DNA from: Plazaster borealis
Lineage: Eukaryota; Echinodermata; Asteroidea; Forcipulatida; Labidiasteridae
DNA length: 64,000 nt
NCBI GenBank assembly: GCA_021014325.1
Contig: JAJGQC010000683.1
Span: 186,001 to 250,000, forward strand
Direction of reading: 5' to 3'
Every line of letters starts with the position of its first letter. The first letter of the stretch is position 1. Shown in pieces: positions 45,236 to 55,720 of this stretch. The notes below the pieces were generated by a model. That model had not been told where the DNA came from. It saw only the letters and a program-made list of their open reading frames with translations, and did no database searches. Both the position numbers and the translations under genes were made by a program.

Positions 45236-46125
45236 TCCAAACAACGTTCAATAACATTCCCATTGATAACGTCACGCAATTTAAATATCTATGTGTCTGG
45301 TTAGATCCATCTCTAACATGGAATGTACAATGTACATAATTGACAAACTTGCGAAGAAAGTCAACAAGCGTGTGGGAGTTCTCCTGAGGGTCAGAAGTGT
45401 TCTCCCTCAGCATACACTAAATTTGTTATACAAAATGGCGATCCTTTCTCGTTTTGATTATTGCGATGCTGTGTGGGGTAACACTTCCAAGGTGTTCCTT
45501 ACCAAACTAGATCAAATCCAAAACAGTGCTGGTAAGGTTATACTTATCCTCCCCGGAGAACCCCTCAAAACACTATTTTAACTACTCTTGGCTGGCAATC
45601 TCTATGTGAAAGGCGTGTTTTCCTACTTACCACCTTAGTTTATAACAGTTTAACTTTCAAATTGCCTCCCCAACTGTGCAACTGTTTTGTTATGTGTCTC
45701 ACACTCATTCTTACAACACCAGATCCGTTTCCCAACCCTTTAACCAAGTCTAATTCTGGTAAACGTAATATTTGTGGTATGTGGTATTAATTTATTTAAC
45801 GATTCTCCGTTACAACTGCAGCCAATTTTAAATGCCAGTACAAAAATCGAATACACAAATAATGGTGCATTATAATTTGTCTTCATGTATGTACCTATGT
45901 ACCATTTCTTTGATTGCCTTTTACTGATTTCTTGTAGTTACTGGCAGGTCTACATTTTATTTATGTTTGTATTGCCTTTGTGGTTTTAGTTATTTTACCT
46001 TTAGTGTTGTTATTGTAACTATATATTTGTTAATGGTTGTTTTATTGCTGGGCTGGGCACCTTTGAAATTCAGTGTTTACACTGAAAGGTCTCCCCAGGG
46101 TAAACACGAAATAAATAAACAAAAT
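45236..46125 (+). pseudogene. CR1/L2-group LINE, RT C-terminal region and 3' tail
   Basis: One frame reads IDNVTQFKYLCVWLDPSLTW (about 45262-45321). After a frameshift, IDKLAKKVNKRVGVL, YKMAILSRFDYCDAVWG and LTKLDQIQNSAGK follow (to about 45530). These are conserved C-terminal RT motifs of CR1/L2-type LINEs. Further downstream the frame is lost. The 3' end carries GAAAGGTCTCCCCAGGGTAA and an AAATAAATAAAC tail near 46108-46122, typical of this group. It is 5'-truncated. Confidence 0.8.
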
Positions 46126-46816
46126 ACACAACATGTCAATGAATGTTTATGTGAATCATTATTCTACTTTTAAAACATTATTTCCAACCATATTCATTTC
46201 ATAACAATTTGTTTTGATAGCCCAAAGCGCCCAATCCGAAGGCAACGTTTCCCTTTAAAGGCCCGAGCACCCACGAGTTAACCCACGAGTTCAGCAAACT
46301 GAAACAGAAAGATCCTCAATATTATTGTGCATAAACTGTTCTCGGAAATGTGTTCCACATTATTAATCTTTGTCATTGAGATCATGGTATTTTACTGATG
46401 AACTTTCAACTTTCCCCTTTGACCTTTCTTTCCGACACTTTCGTTTTCAATTGCGTGTTGGGGTTAATTTCATTAATTTGTTCATGTTATTTTATATTAT
46501 GTTGCATATATAGTTGGAGGTTACTTTATACCATGTAGGTATGTGTAAATCTGTGAACATTCATGCTTTCGAATCTTACCAAAAGTGCATAATGGCTGTA
46601 AAAGCATTGTCAACATTGGTTTGGACGAGTCCTCTATTCAATCATTTAAGTTTCCAATAGACATAATCATAAAATAATGTCATCAAAATAATTGCTCAAG
46701 TTTTACAGAAAACTGCGTAAAACGGTAGCCTGTCCTAGGGATGTTTTCATATTGTTTGTTTTTATATCCAACATTTTTGCAAATGCTTACAAAAAGAAGA
46801 AATGCATGCAATACAT
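46126..46816. other. No gene seen; MITE-like words
   Basis: The stretch 46150-46260 resembles the right arm and flank of the hairpin element at 58527-58820 (ATTCTACTTTTAAAACA... AAGGCAACGT.TCCCTTTAA), so it is probably a diverged relative. Confidence 0.45.
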
Positions 46817-47091
46817 CAGGGGCGCATCAAGGGGGCGTGGTGGGCGCATGCCCCCTCTTTTCTTCAGGATCGTTATTTATTTATATTTTTGTTTAAGTGG
46901 TCAGATATTGCCTGAGATCGCTCCACAGAGCACCTAGAATCCAACATTGTCCGGGGCCCTACGGGTCCCGAACCCCACGTCGTTAGGGCTTCGCGGTACG
47001 CGCTCGCAGGCGGCACAACTTGCATTCACCATTTTGCTGCTTGGTACATTTCACGCACCCCCCCTTTTAGAAAATTCTGGATCCGCCCCTG
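46817..47091. mobile_element. CAGGGGCG-ended MITE with TACAT duplication
   Basis: Ends CAGGGGCG and CGCCCCTG are inverted. TACAT flanks both (46812-46816 and 47092-47096). The right part reads, on the other strand, GGGGCGGATCCAGAATTTTC, an end widely seen in marine invertebrate repeats. It has no coding capacity. Confidence 0.7.
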
Positions 47092-47096
47092 TACAT

Positions 47097-48365
47097 ATAT
47101 TGGAGTTTAAAATGAAACCACTTATAGCATTAGCAGTTACGTAGATAAGAGAGGGGACATTAAAGGGGGATTTACCATTTACCTTATCCTCCCCGGCAAG
47201 AGGTGTGCCCCGCCCCCCACTTACCCTACCTTCATTTCGAAGTGCATTTTCAGGTCCCTTTTATCTCCTGACTAGACGTTCTAGATTGTACCGGTACGTT
47301 CCCCCGCATAGTCTAAATTTGCCCTCAATTTGTTGAGCTAAAGGCTTCCCTGCTCTTCCACTTTTGTCTGGGGTCTTGCATGAGCTTCGAACACTTACAG
47401 GCCTAGATAGAGGTTAGACACAGACTGGTCTCTGCCCGGAGACCAAGTTTTATTTGCCAATCATCAGACGACCCTAAGCTATTGACCATGATAGTGTTAA
47501 ACCATATGGACCGGGCTTTTTTTTGGTCGTACGTGGACCGGGGGGGGGGGGGACAAATAGTGCCCCCTCCGTATTTTCAAAAGTTTACGACCGATTTTCA
47601 TGAAACTTGCCCTACATGTGTATTTTACCAAGTTTTACATGATGACGTCAAAAATCGTCACTAGAGGGCGTTTTTGACTTTTTTTTGCCCATTTTTGGTA
47701 AAAAATCGTATTTTTTCTCATAATTTCCGTATTTTTTGTCCAATTGTTATGAAACTTGGCAAACTTGTTTATTTTGACATGATCAATAAAAGAACAATTT
47801 ATTGTATAACTGAGGGCGCTATATAATCCATTAATTTATCGCATTTTTGGGGAAAAATTGTCTTTTGCGTTTTTTACTTAAAAATCAATATGGCCGCCGC
47901 CTTTCAGGGCCAGGGTGCCTTGATGAGGCTTGGTTGACAATTCTATATTATTTTTCGGCCTGAAAAGTAAGAATTTGGCATAGTAAAAACATTCAATTCT
48001 TCAAAATGGTGATACAATTTTAACCCCTAATTACAGGCTGAAAACTCAAAATCCAAGATGGCCGCCGGAAGTGGCGGCCATTTTTAATTCCCAAAATGCA
48101 TTTAACATTATCACGTGACTCATCACTATCATTTTTCTTGAAAAAAAAATATATATAAATTATCTTCAAAAAGTTAAACAGATCACTAAAAAGCAGAAAA
48201 ATCGTCTGACCCAAGGACAAACAAATGGTTGCCATGGCAACAGCTAACCCCCGGTAACATTTTTTTTTTTTTTTTTTTTGCCAAGATGACCCTAGATGCA
48301 TTTGGGGAAAAGTAAACAAAAATCGCGGTGATCGGATGCAGCGTTAAAAAGTTACGGGCAAAAAT
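47097..48365. repeat. Unassigned repeat-like sequence
   Basis: A G run (47538-47552) is followed by two diverged ~158-bp units sharing TCCGTATTTT and ATGAAACTTG (about 47567 and 47725), then CAAGATGGCCGCCGGAAG-type words and a T tract (48259-48281). No gene is recognised. Confidence 0.45.
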
Positions 48366-48379
48366 TTGGTAGGGTTTAT

Positions 48380-49236
48380 AAGGATCTTACTCTTGCTTTC
48401 TGATAAAAGTAGCGCCCTCTTTTGGGGCTCCGATAGTCAATTTATCAATCCATCACGATCGTTAATCGACCCATTATTATCTAGGATTGCTAGATTTCCA
48501 ATCCCCTGTTTAGCTACCCCGCAAGGACTCTCCTGCGCCTCCTGTCCACGTGACAACATTCCTCTTACGGTCCCTGGATTGTCCGAGGGTCCAGCGCTAT
48601 CTCCTCTTGCATATCCAGCGAAAGTATTGCATAATGCAACACGAGCGAAAGCCTCGCGTGCGGGCCACACCCATGCTTCCACGTGGTTTTGCGCCATCCC
48701 TCTGACTGCCGCTGACTTAGACTATTTCGCCCATACATTTATCGTAGTCCACCCTACACGCTAGACACAGCTCGAGGGTGAAGCGCGGCCAACAACCACC
48801 GTGACTGGCCGCCTAGTCTAGTCACAAGCCGTATTCCGCGTGTCGGGCTCCCCGTGAACAACCCCTGCCCCCAGCTCCACAGCTTAATTAGCGTCCCCAG
48901 TGAGCGCTTTCCTCCTTGACATGCCCCGTCATTGCTAAGCTGTCACTCTTTTTACTTGGTCGGATACTTGTCCTTATATAGTTTTTACAGCTGACGTCAC
49001 TATAGCCCCGCCTACCGCAACGGCAGCCATCTTGCCGGTCAGGGTTAGGATCTTGCCGCTGGTCATTGACCGGCAATATGGCGTCTCAAACACATAGTCA
49101 CGTCATAACATCACGTGACTGTAAAACCTCTTTTGCACACGTACCTACCCTGGGACGCGGAAGCCGAACTCCCCATTGGCTAAGACGCTAAAATAGGCTA
49201 ATGGCTAATGTGTTATGTATTCCTAGACCCTAGATT
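48380..49236. other. GC-rich, CpG-containing segment of unknown nature
   Basis: Base composition and CpG content rise sharply compared with flanks. The 132-codon ORF at 48366-48764 is Ala/Ser/Pro-rich without a recognised domain and overlaps an 86-codon ORF on the other strand. Near 49005-49080 are GCAGCCATCTTG and inverted TTGCCGGTCA/TGACCGGCAA, which resemble CpG-promoter words. It could be a promoter region or an unrecognised element. Confidence 0.4.
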
Positions 49237-49413
49237 TCTATATAAATCCCTTGAACCCCGGTACAGGCTCGTCCTGCAGAATCGCGTCAACCCCGGCCCC
49301 TATCATCTAAAGATCGTTGAGCAAGATGATTTATGGGTGTCCCCAAGACATAATCCCAAGAAGGAGGTCTGTGACGTTCGTCCTTACGGGATCCTTGTGC
49401 GAGAAGTGTAAGT
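49237..49413 (+). promoter_or_regulatory. Candidate TATA box, first exon and donor
   Basis: TATATAAAT lies at about 49239 and a perfect donor GTAAGT at 49408-49413. Between them one frame reads VNPGPYHLKIVEQDDLWVSP and stays open from 49208 to the donor. An ATG at 49326 is in another frame. A coding or leader first exon is possible, but no downstream exon is identified. Confidence 0.35.
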
Positions 49414-50188
49414 TCAACATTGGTTGGGGAAGTTTGGGGTTATGTCATTATGGGTCAAGTTTATCGACCCCCCCCCCCCCGAAAAAGAAGAAAAAATAAT
49501 CCCCCAAAATACACAAAAAGCCATGAATGAATGAATGAATGAATTCAACACATTTCAGAAGTCATGACAGTTTGTATTGATGGATATTACATAAATACAG
49601 TGACTGGACTGTTCCATTTCTCGAGGGGGAGCCAAGCGAATCGACACAGGAATATTATATTCATCCCATTATTTTGTTAAACTAAGACACTCAAAATTGT
49701 GTATCACTTGTGTCGGGTGCCCGGCAGAAGGTCGTAAGTGAGTGTGCCCGGCAGAAGGTTCTTAGCAAATAAACACGCAGAATTGTGTTCCAAACAAATC
49801 GAGTTTGAAGGGTTTGATCCCTTCTCAAACGTTTATTGGTCAAAGTACGGACTTTAAATTCAGCATAAGAATTAATAAGCATATAATTATTATTTTTGGG
49901 GTTTTTACCCACACACTGATGACGGAATTGAAAGGTTGATCAGCCTCTCGCGTTAGGCTTTTGCGAAATCGAATGATCTTTTCGACCTAATGAATTTGAT
50001 CGCTTGTATTCGACCAGTAAATGCTAAATCGTTGAAATTGATGAAAAAAGTGCTAGTTAAAAATGTGGGAGGAAAACAACAAATAGGAAAAAATTACAAT
50101 AATTTCAAAAATTATCTGTTATTTCAGTTGTACTTCTTTTATCTTGCAAGTATACGTGATAAGGGTTGCTATGTCGATTTCTTAATAC
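49414..50188. other. No gene seen; GAAT microsatellite
   Basis: A C run near 49470-49480, a GAAT repeat at about 49524-49542, and a short direct repeat TGCCCGGCAGAAGGT (49716 and 49745). No gene is supported. Confidence 0.5.
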
Positions 50189-50520
50189 AGGCTGTAAGCC
50201 AGTTGACAGCAAGATCCTCAGCCCGATGAAGAACTGCGATGCCAGCATTGAAGCAAAAGTGTGGCCAGGCATGTGGCGAAAGTGTGGCGAAAGTATGTAT
50301 AGGCTATCTTATCGTGCATCGTCTGCAGTTCAGCAGAGTCACAAAGCCACAAAGCGGAAATTCAGAGTAGCCTTCAGAATCTGTAAAGGCTGCTGTGGCA
50401 AGGCCCGGCATCCGGGCGGAACCGGTTCAAGAGGCACAATTGACCACAGGAAAGGTCCATTCCCGGAAGCTGGATGGTCGGATCAGTTACCAGGAACTTG
50501 TGCGGAACGTTAGTGTGATC
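50189..50520 (+). other. GC-rich block after an acceptor-like site, unknown
   Basis: TTTCTTAATACAG at 50190 is acceptor-like. The following ~330 bp are GC-rich compared with flanks, and two overlapping plus frames are open, one for 115 codons (50166-50513) with SHKATKRKFRVAFRICKGCC. I see no known domain. It may be an exon, a gene fragment, or a repeat. Confidence 0.3.
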
Positions 50521-50942
50521 ACAGTGGTTAGGTAGCCGCAGGTTCCACTGACCTTTTTTTTCATCAGTGAAATCTCCTCGAAAGAATTGTTTGACGGCAG
50601 GATGAATTGAATCAACAGTAAATCATCGCACTGAACATACTGTTACATGTACTTAGCGACCTTAATGAAAATTCTGATAATACCATGACATGTACATGTA
50701 CAGTACACGTACATAGACCTTACACTAGATGCATTGGCTTTTTACGCCATGCATTGGTCTTTTTAGCCACTCTTTAACAGGGAAACCCATCCACCCGAAT
50801 GACGAAGCGTTGGCAACACTTGGTTCAAATTAAAACTTGAAGGTAGAATACCACGTTAACAACCAGGAGCATAAACTGAGTCAACCCCACACCATTGGAC
50901 CAGTGCCATCTGTAGATATGTACATTACGAATTGTCCACATC

Positions 50943-52033
50943 ATACGGAGCCCCTAAAGGGACAGGTAAAATAAAATTTGAAAAGGTAAAAAAAATGTTG
51001 AAATTATTTCGTTCCCTCCAAATATTATTTCATTCCCTCGAAATATTATTTCGTTATCTCGAAATATTATTTCGTTATCTCGAAATATCATTTCGTTCCC
51101 ACGAAATGATTTCGTTCCCTCGAAATAGCATTTCGAGGGAACGAAATCATTTAATTCCCCCGAAATATTATTTCATTCCCTCGAAATACTATTTCGTCCC
51201 CTCGAAATAATATTTCGTTCCCACGTAATAACTTATTTCATTCCCTCGAAATGTTATTTCGTTCCCTCGAAATAACATTTCGAGGTAACGAATTGATATA
51301 TTATTTCGTGGGAACGAAATATTATTACGTTCCCTCGAAATAATTGAGCGGCTACGGAGGCTTTGATATGCCATTTAATTTCCAAGTAGCATTACGAGAT
51401 TGCCGTAAAAATAACAACCTGTTAATGTGTTTCTTTGGGTTTTTTGTGTGTTTTTTTTGTTGTTGCTGATGTTGTTTGTTTTGGTTTTTTCCCCCGGGGG
51501 ATTCAGGTCGTTTTCTTAATAATTAAATTGAGGTTGCATTATAGTTTCAAGTAGAGATGGGTAGAGAAAGGTTGATGATAGAATTCTGTATAAGTCTTAA
51601 GTTTTAGACGTACAAAGAAAATATTTATAACAAATTACAAGGGATAAAGATAAGATGCATTCTTGGCAACAAGAGGGCTGTCAATCAGTCTACTTGGCGT
51701 TCTATTATTTACTTCGCTAAATTAGGAAAGTCAGTGAAGGACAACACGATGTAGTTAATAAAATACGGAAAAGATACACTGAAGTAATGATTTTAATATC
51801 CCAGAAATTCTCTTGGCATATCAAAGACTCCGTACCAGCTAAATTATTTCGTCCCCTCGAAATATTATTTCATTTGAACGAAATAATTATATTTCGTTCC
51901 CTCAAAATAATATTTCGAGGGAATGAAATAATATTTCGAGGGGACGAAATAATATTTCGAGGGAACGAAATAATGTCAACATTTTTTTTACCTTTTCAAA
52001 TTTTATTTTACCTGTCCCTTTAGGGGCTCCGTA
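50943..52033. mobile_element. 1.1-kb foldback element
   Basis: Long terminal inverted repeats begin (T)ACGGAGCCCCTAAAGGGACA, run through GTAAAATAAAATTTGAAAAG, and are exactly mirrored at 51975-52033. Flanks ACATCA (left) and ACATCA (right) fit a 6-bp duplication; counting one base less of the ends gives 8 bp with one mismatch. Inside each arm is an array of TTTCG..CGAAA words (51005-51345 and 51840-51975). The central ~450 bp (51380-51835) is unique and non-coding. Confidence 0.85.
51005..51345. repeat. Array of CGAAATATTATTTCG palindromic words
   Basis: TTTCGTTCCCTCGAAATATTA-like units alternate with their complements about 15 times. Each unit is itself an interrupted palindrome (CGAAAT...ATTTCG). 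Confidence 0.85.
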
Positions 52034-52260
52034 ACATCATACATAGGAACAGCAAAAAGTGCAAAGTGCGCACGCGCGAAGTTGATTCCTGTAGAAAACA
52101 CGCTCATGTATGCTAAGTGACCTCATCTGTCCTGGGAAAAAAATACGCTGGCGGTCCCTTCACAGCCCGAATCTCCAAAAGGTCATGTGTCAAAAGCTGA
52201 TGCTTCATTTCAATAATCACTTTAACTTAGCTTTTTTATTAATAAATTGTATTCATAAAA
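52034..52260. other. 3' flank of GPCR copy A
   Basis: Downstream side of the minus-strand receptor gene. No clear polyadenylation signal was chosen. Confidence 0.4.
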
Positions 52261-53198
52261 TTATAATGCAACATCAATGGGTACAACCGATCTGTTGCAA
52301 CATGGAAATCTCTCTGAGAGGATTTTCTTAGCTGTTTGACGAAATGCCTTATTGAAGAGACAGTAGATGATAATATTGAACATACTGTTGCTAACTAGAA
52401 GCCAGTGCGTAAGAAATTGAAGCCAATCTGGAAAAGACACTCCTGATAAAGATGTTACCGTTTCCAGGGTTAAAGCTGGTGTGTAACATCCAGCAAATGT
52501 CAAAGTAACAACGAGGAATGTTTTGAGAGCTTTGTTTTCATAATTTTTGTTTGCCTCATTGTTGCCGTTTTGATCCTGTCGCTGTTCATGTTGACGACTG
52601 ATTTTAATCAAACGATAGTAAATATATGACATCAATAATGTTGGAAATATATCTAAAAGAAAAAAGACCCAAAGATGAAGAAAGAATGAGGCATTTACAT
52701 ATTGGCATACTTGCTTGATATTATCAAATTGTGTAGGCATCTGGGAGCCCAATTTGCTTAATAAAGTAAGACATAAACTGAGTATTGCCAGGAAAATCAC
52801 AACCATTTTAACACGATATGTGGTACACCACACAGGAAACTTGTAGGGTCGGGTTACAGCTAGGAACCGTTCAATGTTAAGACAAATAATCAAAAATACT
52901 GACATTGGAAAACACATTTTGAAAAACTGCTGACCAATTCGCAGCCCACATCACCAAAAGGCCACTTGTCTAGAGCAGATGCTACAACACTGAGTAATGC
53001 ATACAATCCAACAAGGAGGTCAGACACAGCAAGCGATGTCATCAGAATCTTGGTGCTGTCAGCTAAGTTAGTTACACGGCGTGTCACGGCAATTGAAAGA
53101 ATATTCCCAGATATAATCAGCAGTGCAATGATGGTCATGAAACAAGTACGGAGGGTAATGAGGACTGGGGACAGACCCGACGCTACTGTAGAGTTCAT
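52261..53198 (-). pseudogene. Class A (rhodopsin-type) GPCR, copy A, one-base frameshift
   Basis: Start MNSTVASGLSPVL matches the start of copy B at 62981. TM1 has SGNILSIAV, TM2 LAVSDLLVG, then WPFGDVGCE with the conserved Cys before TM3. A single base is missing near 52912-52930, in a T/A run inside TM3. The next frame then continues with CLNIERFLAVTRPYKFPVW (an E-R-F version of the DRY motif), TM4, QYVNASFF with the ECL2 Cys, TM5 with IFPTLLMSYIYY, a polar ICL3 (NGNNEANKN), TM6 FAGCYTP (Pro kept, no CWxP) and TM7 NSMFNIIIYCLF (NPxxY replaced). The tail has a CC pair for possible palmitoylation. Apart from the one base the gene is whole and intronless. It is either a very young pseudogene or an assembly error. 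The ligand is unknown; the family looks like a lineage-specific expansion. Confidence 0.85.
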
Positions 53199-53499
53199 AT
53201 TCACAATATTAATTTGTCGTTTTTGTTCATCAAACCAATTCCAACAAAATAAATTATAGAGCCTCTCCAACGGTATCACCAAGTAATAATTATTGTTTCT
53301 CAGTCATGCATCTCTCTTTGTGAAATATTCACAAGTAAACTCCAAAGCTGCCAACGCATGATGTTATTGTATAGTGTCGACAAACATGGTTATGTGCATC
53401 AATAACAACTTCTTGCTGTCGACATGGTAGGGCAGACTCTGTCGCTTGTGTTCCTGTCAAGCCTAATGAAGACACAGTTTGATGAATGTAGATTGTCAA
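53199..53499. other. 5' flank of GPCR copy A
   Basis: Upstream of copy A. It matches the upstream side of copy B in places. Confidence 0.4.
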
Positions 53500-53680
53500 C
53501 TGTAGACATTTAGTACAGAGGGCAATGAGAACTGGGGACATACCCGACGGTGCTGTGGATGTAGAGAATGTTCACAATAGACGTTGTCAATGTTGTTCAC
53601 CAGATCCAATCTTCAACAATAGCACCGATTGTAGAATCTTTCTGGCAGTATCATCGAGTTTAAAGTAATACCCTATTAAT
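53500..53680 (-). pseudogene. 5' remnant of a third GPCR copy
   Basis: The + strand words GGGCAATGAGAACTGGGGAC and GCTGTGGATGTAGAG, followed by ACAATAGACGTTGTC, align with the first codons and 5' UTR of copy B (62925-63070). Only about 15-20 codons (SPVLIAL and preceding) remain before the similarity to the receptor stops at about 53510. This is a truncated duplicate. Confidence 0.65.
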
Positions 53681-55254
53681 CATCCCAGGGCCTCCAACTC
53701 GTGCTGTTATTGTAGAGTATGTGTCGACAACGTTTGTCATAGGCCTATGCATCAATAACCACTTGTCACAGTTAAACAGAGAGGGTCAGACTATATTGCT
53801 AGTGTTCCCCTAAAGCCTTAAGAAGACACAACTTGATGAGCTAGATTGTCTTCAACATAATGTGAGCATCAGTGTGATAGGTAAAAAGTAATACACGTCG
53901 CAAGCTCTGTTTAGAACACCCGGCCGAACACAACTATTCAAGCATCATGCAAACTGATAAATGGTATAAATGACCAGAGTGTACAGATTAAATAGGCCTT
54001 TAAAGTTTGTACGGGCACTGTTAGAAGGAATAATTAGTTAGTGGATTAATCATCTTCTCATAAGGCCGGTATCTATAGCAGTTCTTTATGAAAACCGTTT
54101 TTGTTGACCTTACGTATCAATAAGTGGTTTATATTATTATACTTGGTAACACAGATTGACAGCGTGTGTTATTGAGAATAACCGAGCCTACGTTAGCAAT
54201 TGCTCTCTCTCTGTGTACTTCGTGAATGCAACTATCCTAGGAGCATCAAACAAACAAGTGCCTTATTGGTAATACAACAACAGACTGATGACTGGCATCA
54301 ACTAATAGCCACGAAATTAAAAATTAAATTATAGAGATTTCGTATAATCTTTACGGATGTTTTTACAGGCACTATCACTTAGATGGATAAAGTTGATGGG
54401 TTGTTCATCTTTCCAACAGTAAGGTTGGTGATTATTTATGAGAGTTAAATTACTATTGCCATTAGCAGAGACCCTCAATGCTGCCTCTTAGTCAGTGCCA
54501 GTTTCTTTTTAATATTGTGCATCGGGCTGACATTGCTTACCGGTTTAAAATCGTGTGAGCAGAAATTCTTACCACGTTTATATAAAACCATCCTGGGCAA
54601 AAGTTCGTAGAACCACACAGTGTCAGTAGCGTGGGTGTTGCAGCAAACTTACTGTAATTTGTTGCATATAGAATGACTACAACAATTACAGGGTTGGCTC
54701 TATGATGTGTTTGTTGCACTATTTACAAGTATGTAGGTATAGCCGAGTTGTCCTCTCGAAACAATTTCGTTCCCTAAGATAGTCCAGTATCGGTGTTCTT
54801 AATTGCAACACAACTTGTTGTCATGGAAATATTAACAGCTACTCGTACTTTCATATATATATATTTTTTTTCAAGAACTAATAAAAATAGACTGATCTTC
54901 TTTTGGTGAAGCATTGATTTGTTGGTTAATGACCATATTATTACCCCACAGGCTGCGCTACACACTCTAACCACAGTAAGTGGTGTTAATCATGCTTTTA
55001 TAGTATGGACAAATGTCATAATCATGTATTTAAACAAAACTGCACACTAAATGTTTCCATCCAGAAGCAAGTTTATCATGTTTAACAATCAATGTCGCTT
55101 CATTAAGTTGTCATAAAATAACGCTTCCTTTAGCTTATTTATTTATATAATCATTTATTTATCTCATTTCCTTACCAATGCCTTAATTAGTAAAACAGTT
55201 TCCAATGCAGCACTGAGTAAACGACCACAGTAACATTATTAATTGCATGTTTTT
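53681..55254. repeat. GPCR-flank repeats, no gene
   Basis: The ~70-bp motif ACAGGCACT.TCACTTAGA..GAAT..GTTGATGG..TAATCATCTTTCC occurs near 54009 and 54360 and again near 61423, 61738 and 63415. TGTGTTATTGAGAATAACC occurs at 54165 and 63620. These mark segmental duplication of receptor-gene flanks. Confidence 0.6.
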
Positions 55255-55259
55255 TTACA

Positions 55260-55720
55260 GCCTACGTTGTTGACCTTTGACCTATTCAATCCCTAAACAA
55301 TCAAAATTATTCTTTGCCCAACCGCAATCCCAGCCAGGGACAGAAGTATTGTCACTTCTAACTGGAGTTACTGTCCTTAAACCATTATGCTTTAATGCTC
55401 ACTATTGTGACCTTGACCTTTGACTTCCCGACAAAATCCCAACGTTCCTTTCCCAAGGGCAATTATCCCCCCTCCACCCAAGTTAAAAATCCAAATGTCA
55501 CTTATAACTGGGTTTATTGTGTGGAAACCATTTTGCTATACTTTACCACCATGACCTTAACCTTTGAACTTTTCTCTTCAAAACAATCCCAACTTTTCTT
55601 TTCCTCAGGTCACCCCAACCCTAGTTGCAAGTCCACATGTCATTTCTAACTGGAGTTACAGTGCGGAAACCATATAGCTATAACTCACATCATGACCTTG
55701 ACCATTAACCATTTCACCTA
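55260..55720 (+). repeat. ~142-bp minisatellite with TGACCTTTGACC words
   Basis: TGACCTTGACCTTTGAC-type words start near 55270, 55409, 55551 and 55693, a spacing of 139-142 bp. Other unit words are CTTTCCCCAAGGGCAA and TCTAACTGGAGTTAC. Four imperfect units. Isolated related words occur near 56537 and 58880. Confidence 0.8.

Noticed and set aside
48366..48764. 132-codon ORF in GC-rich DNA
   Set aside because: Overlaps an ORF on the other strand and has biased Ala/Ser/Pro composition with no domain. Long frames are expected by chance in GC-rich sequence.
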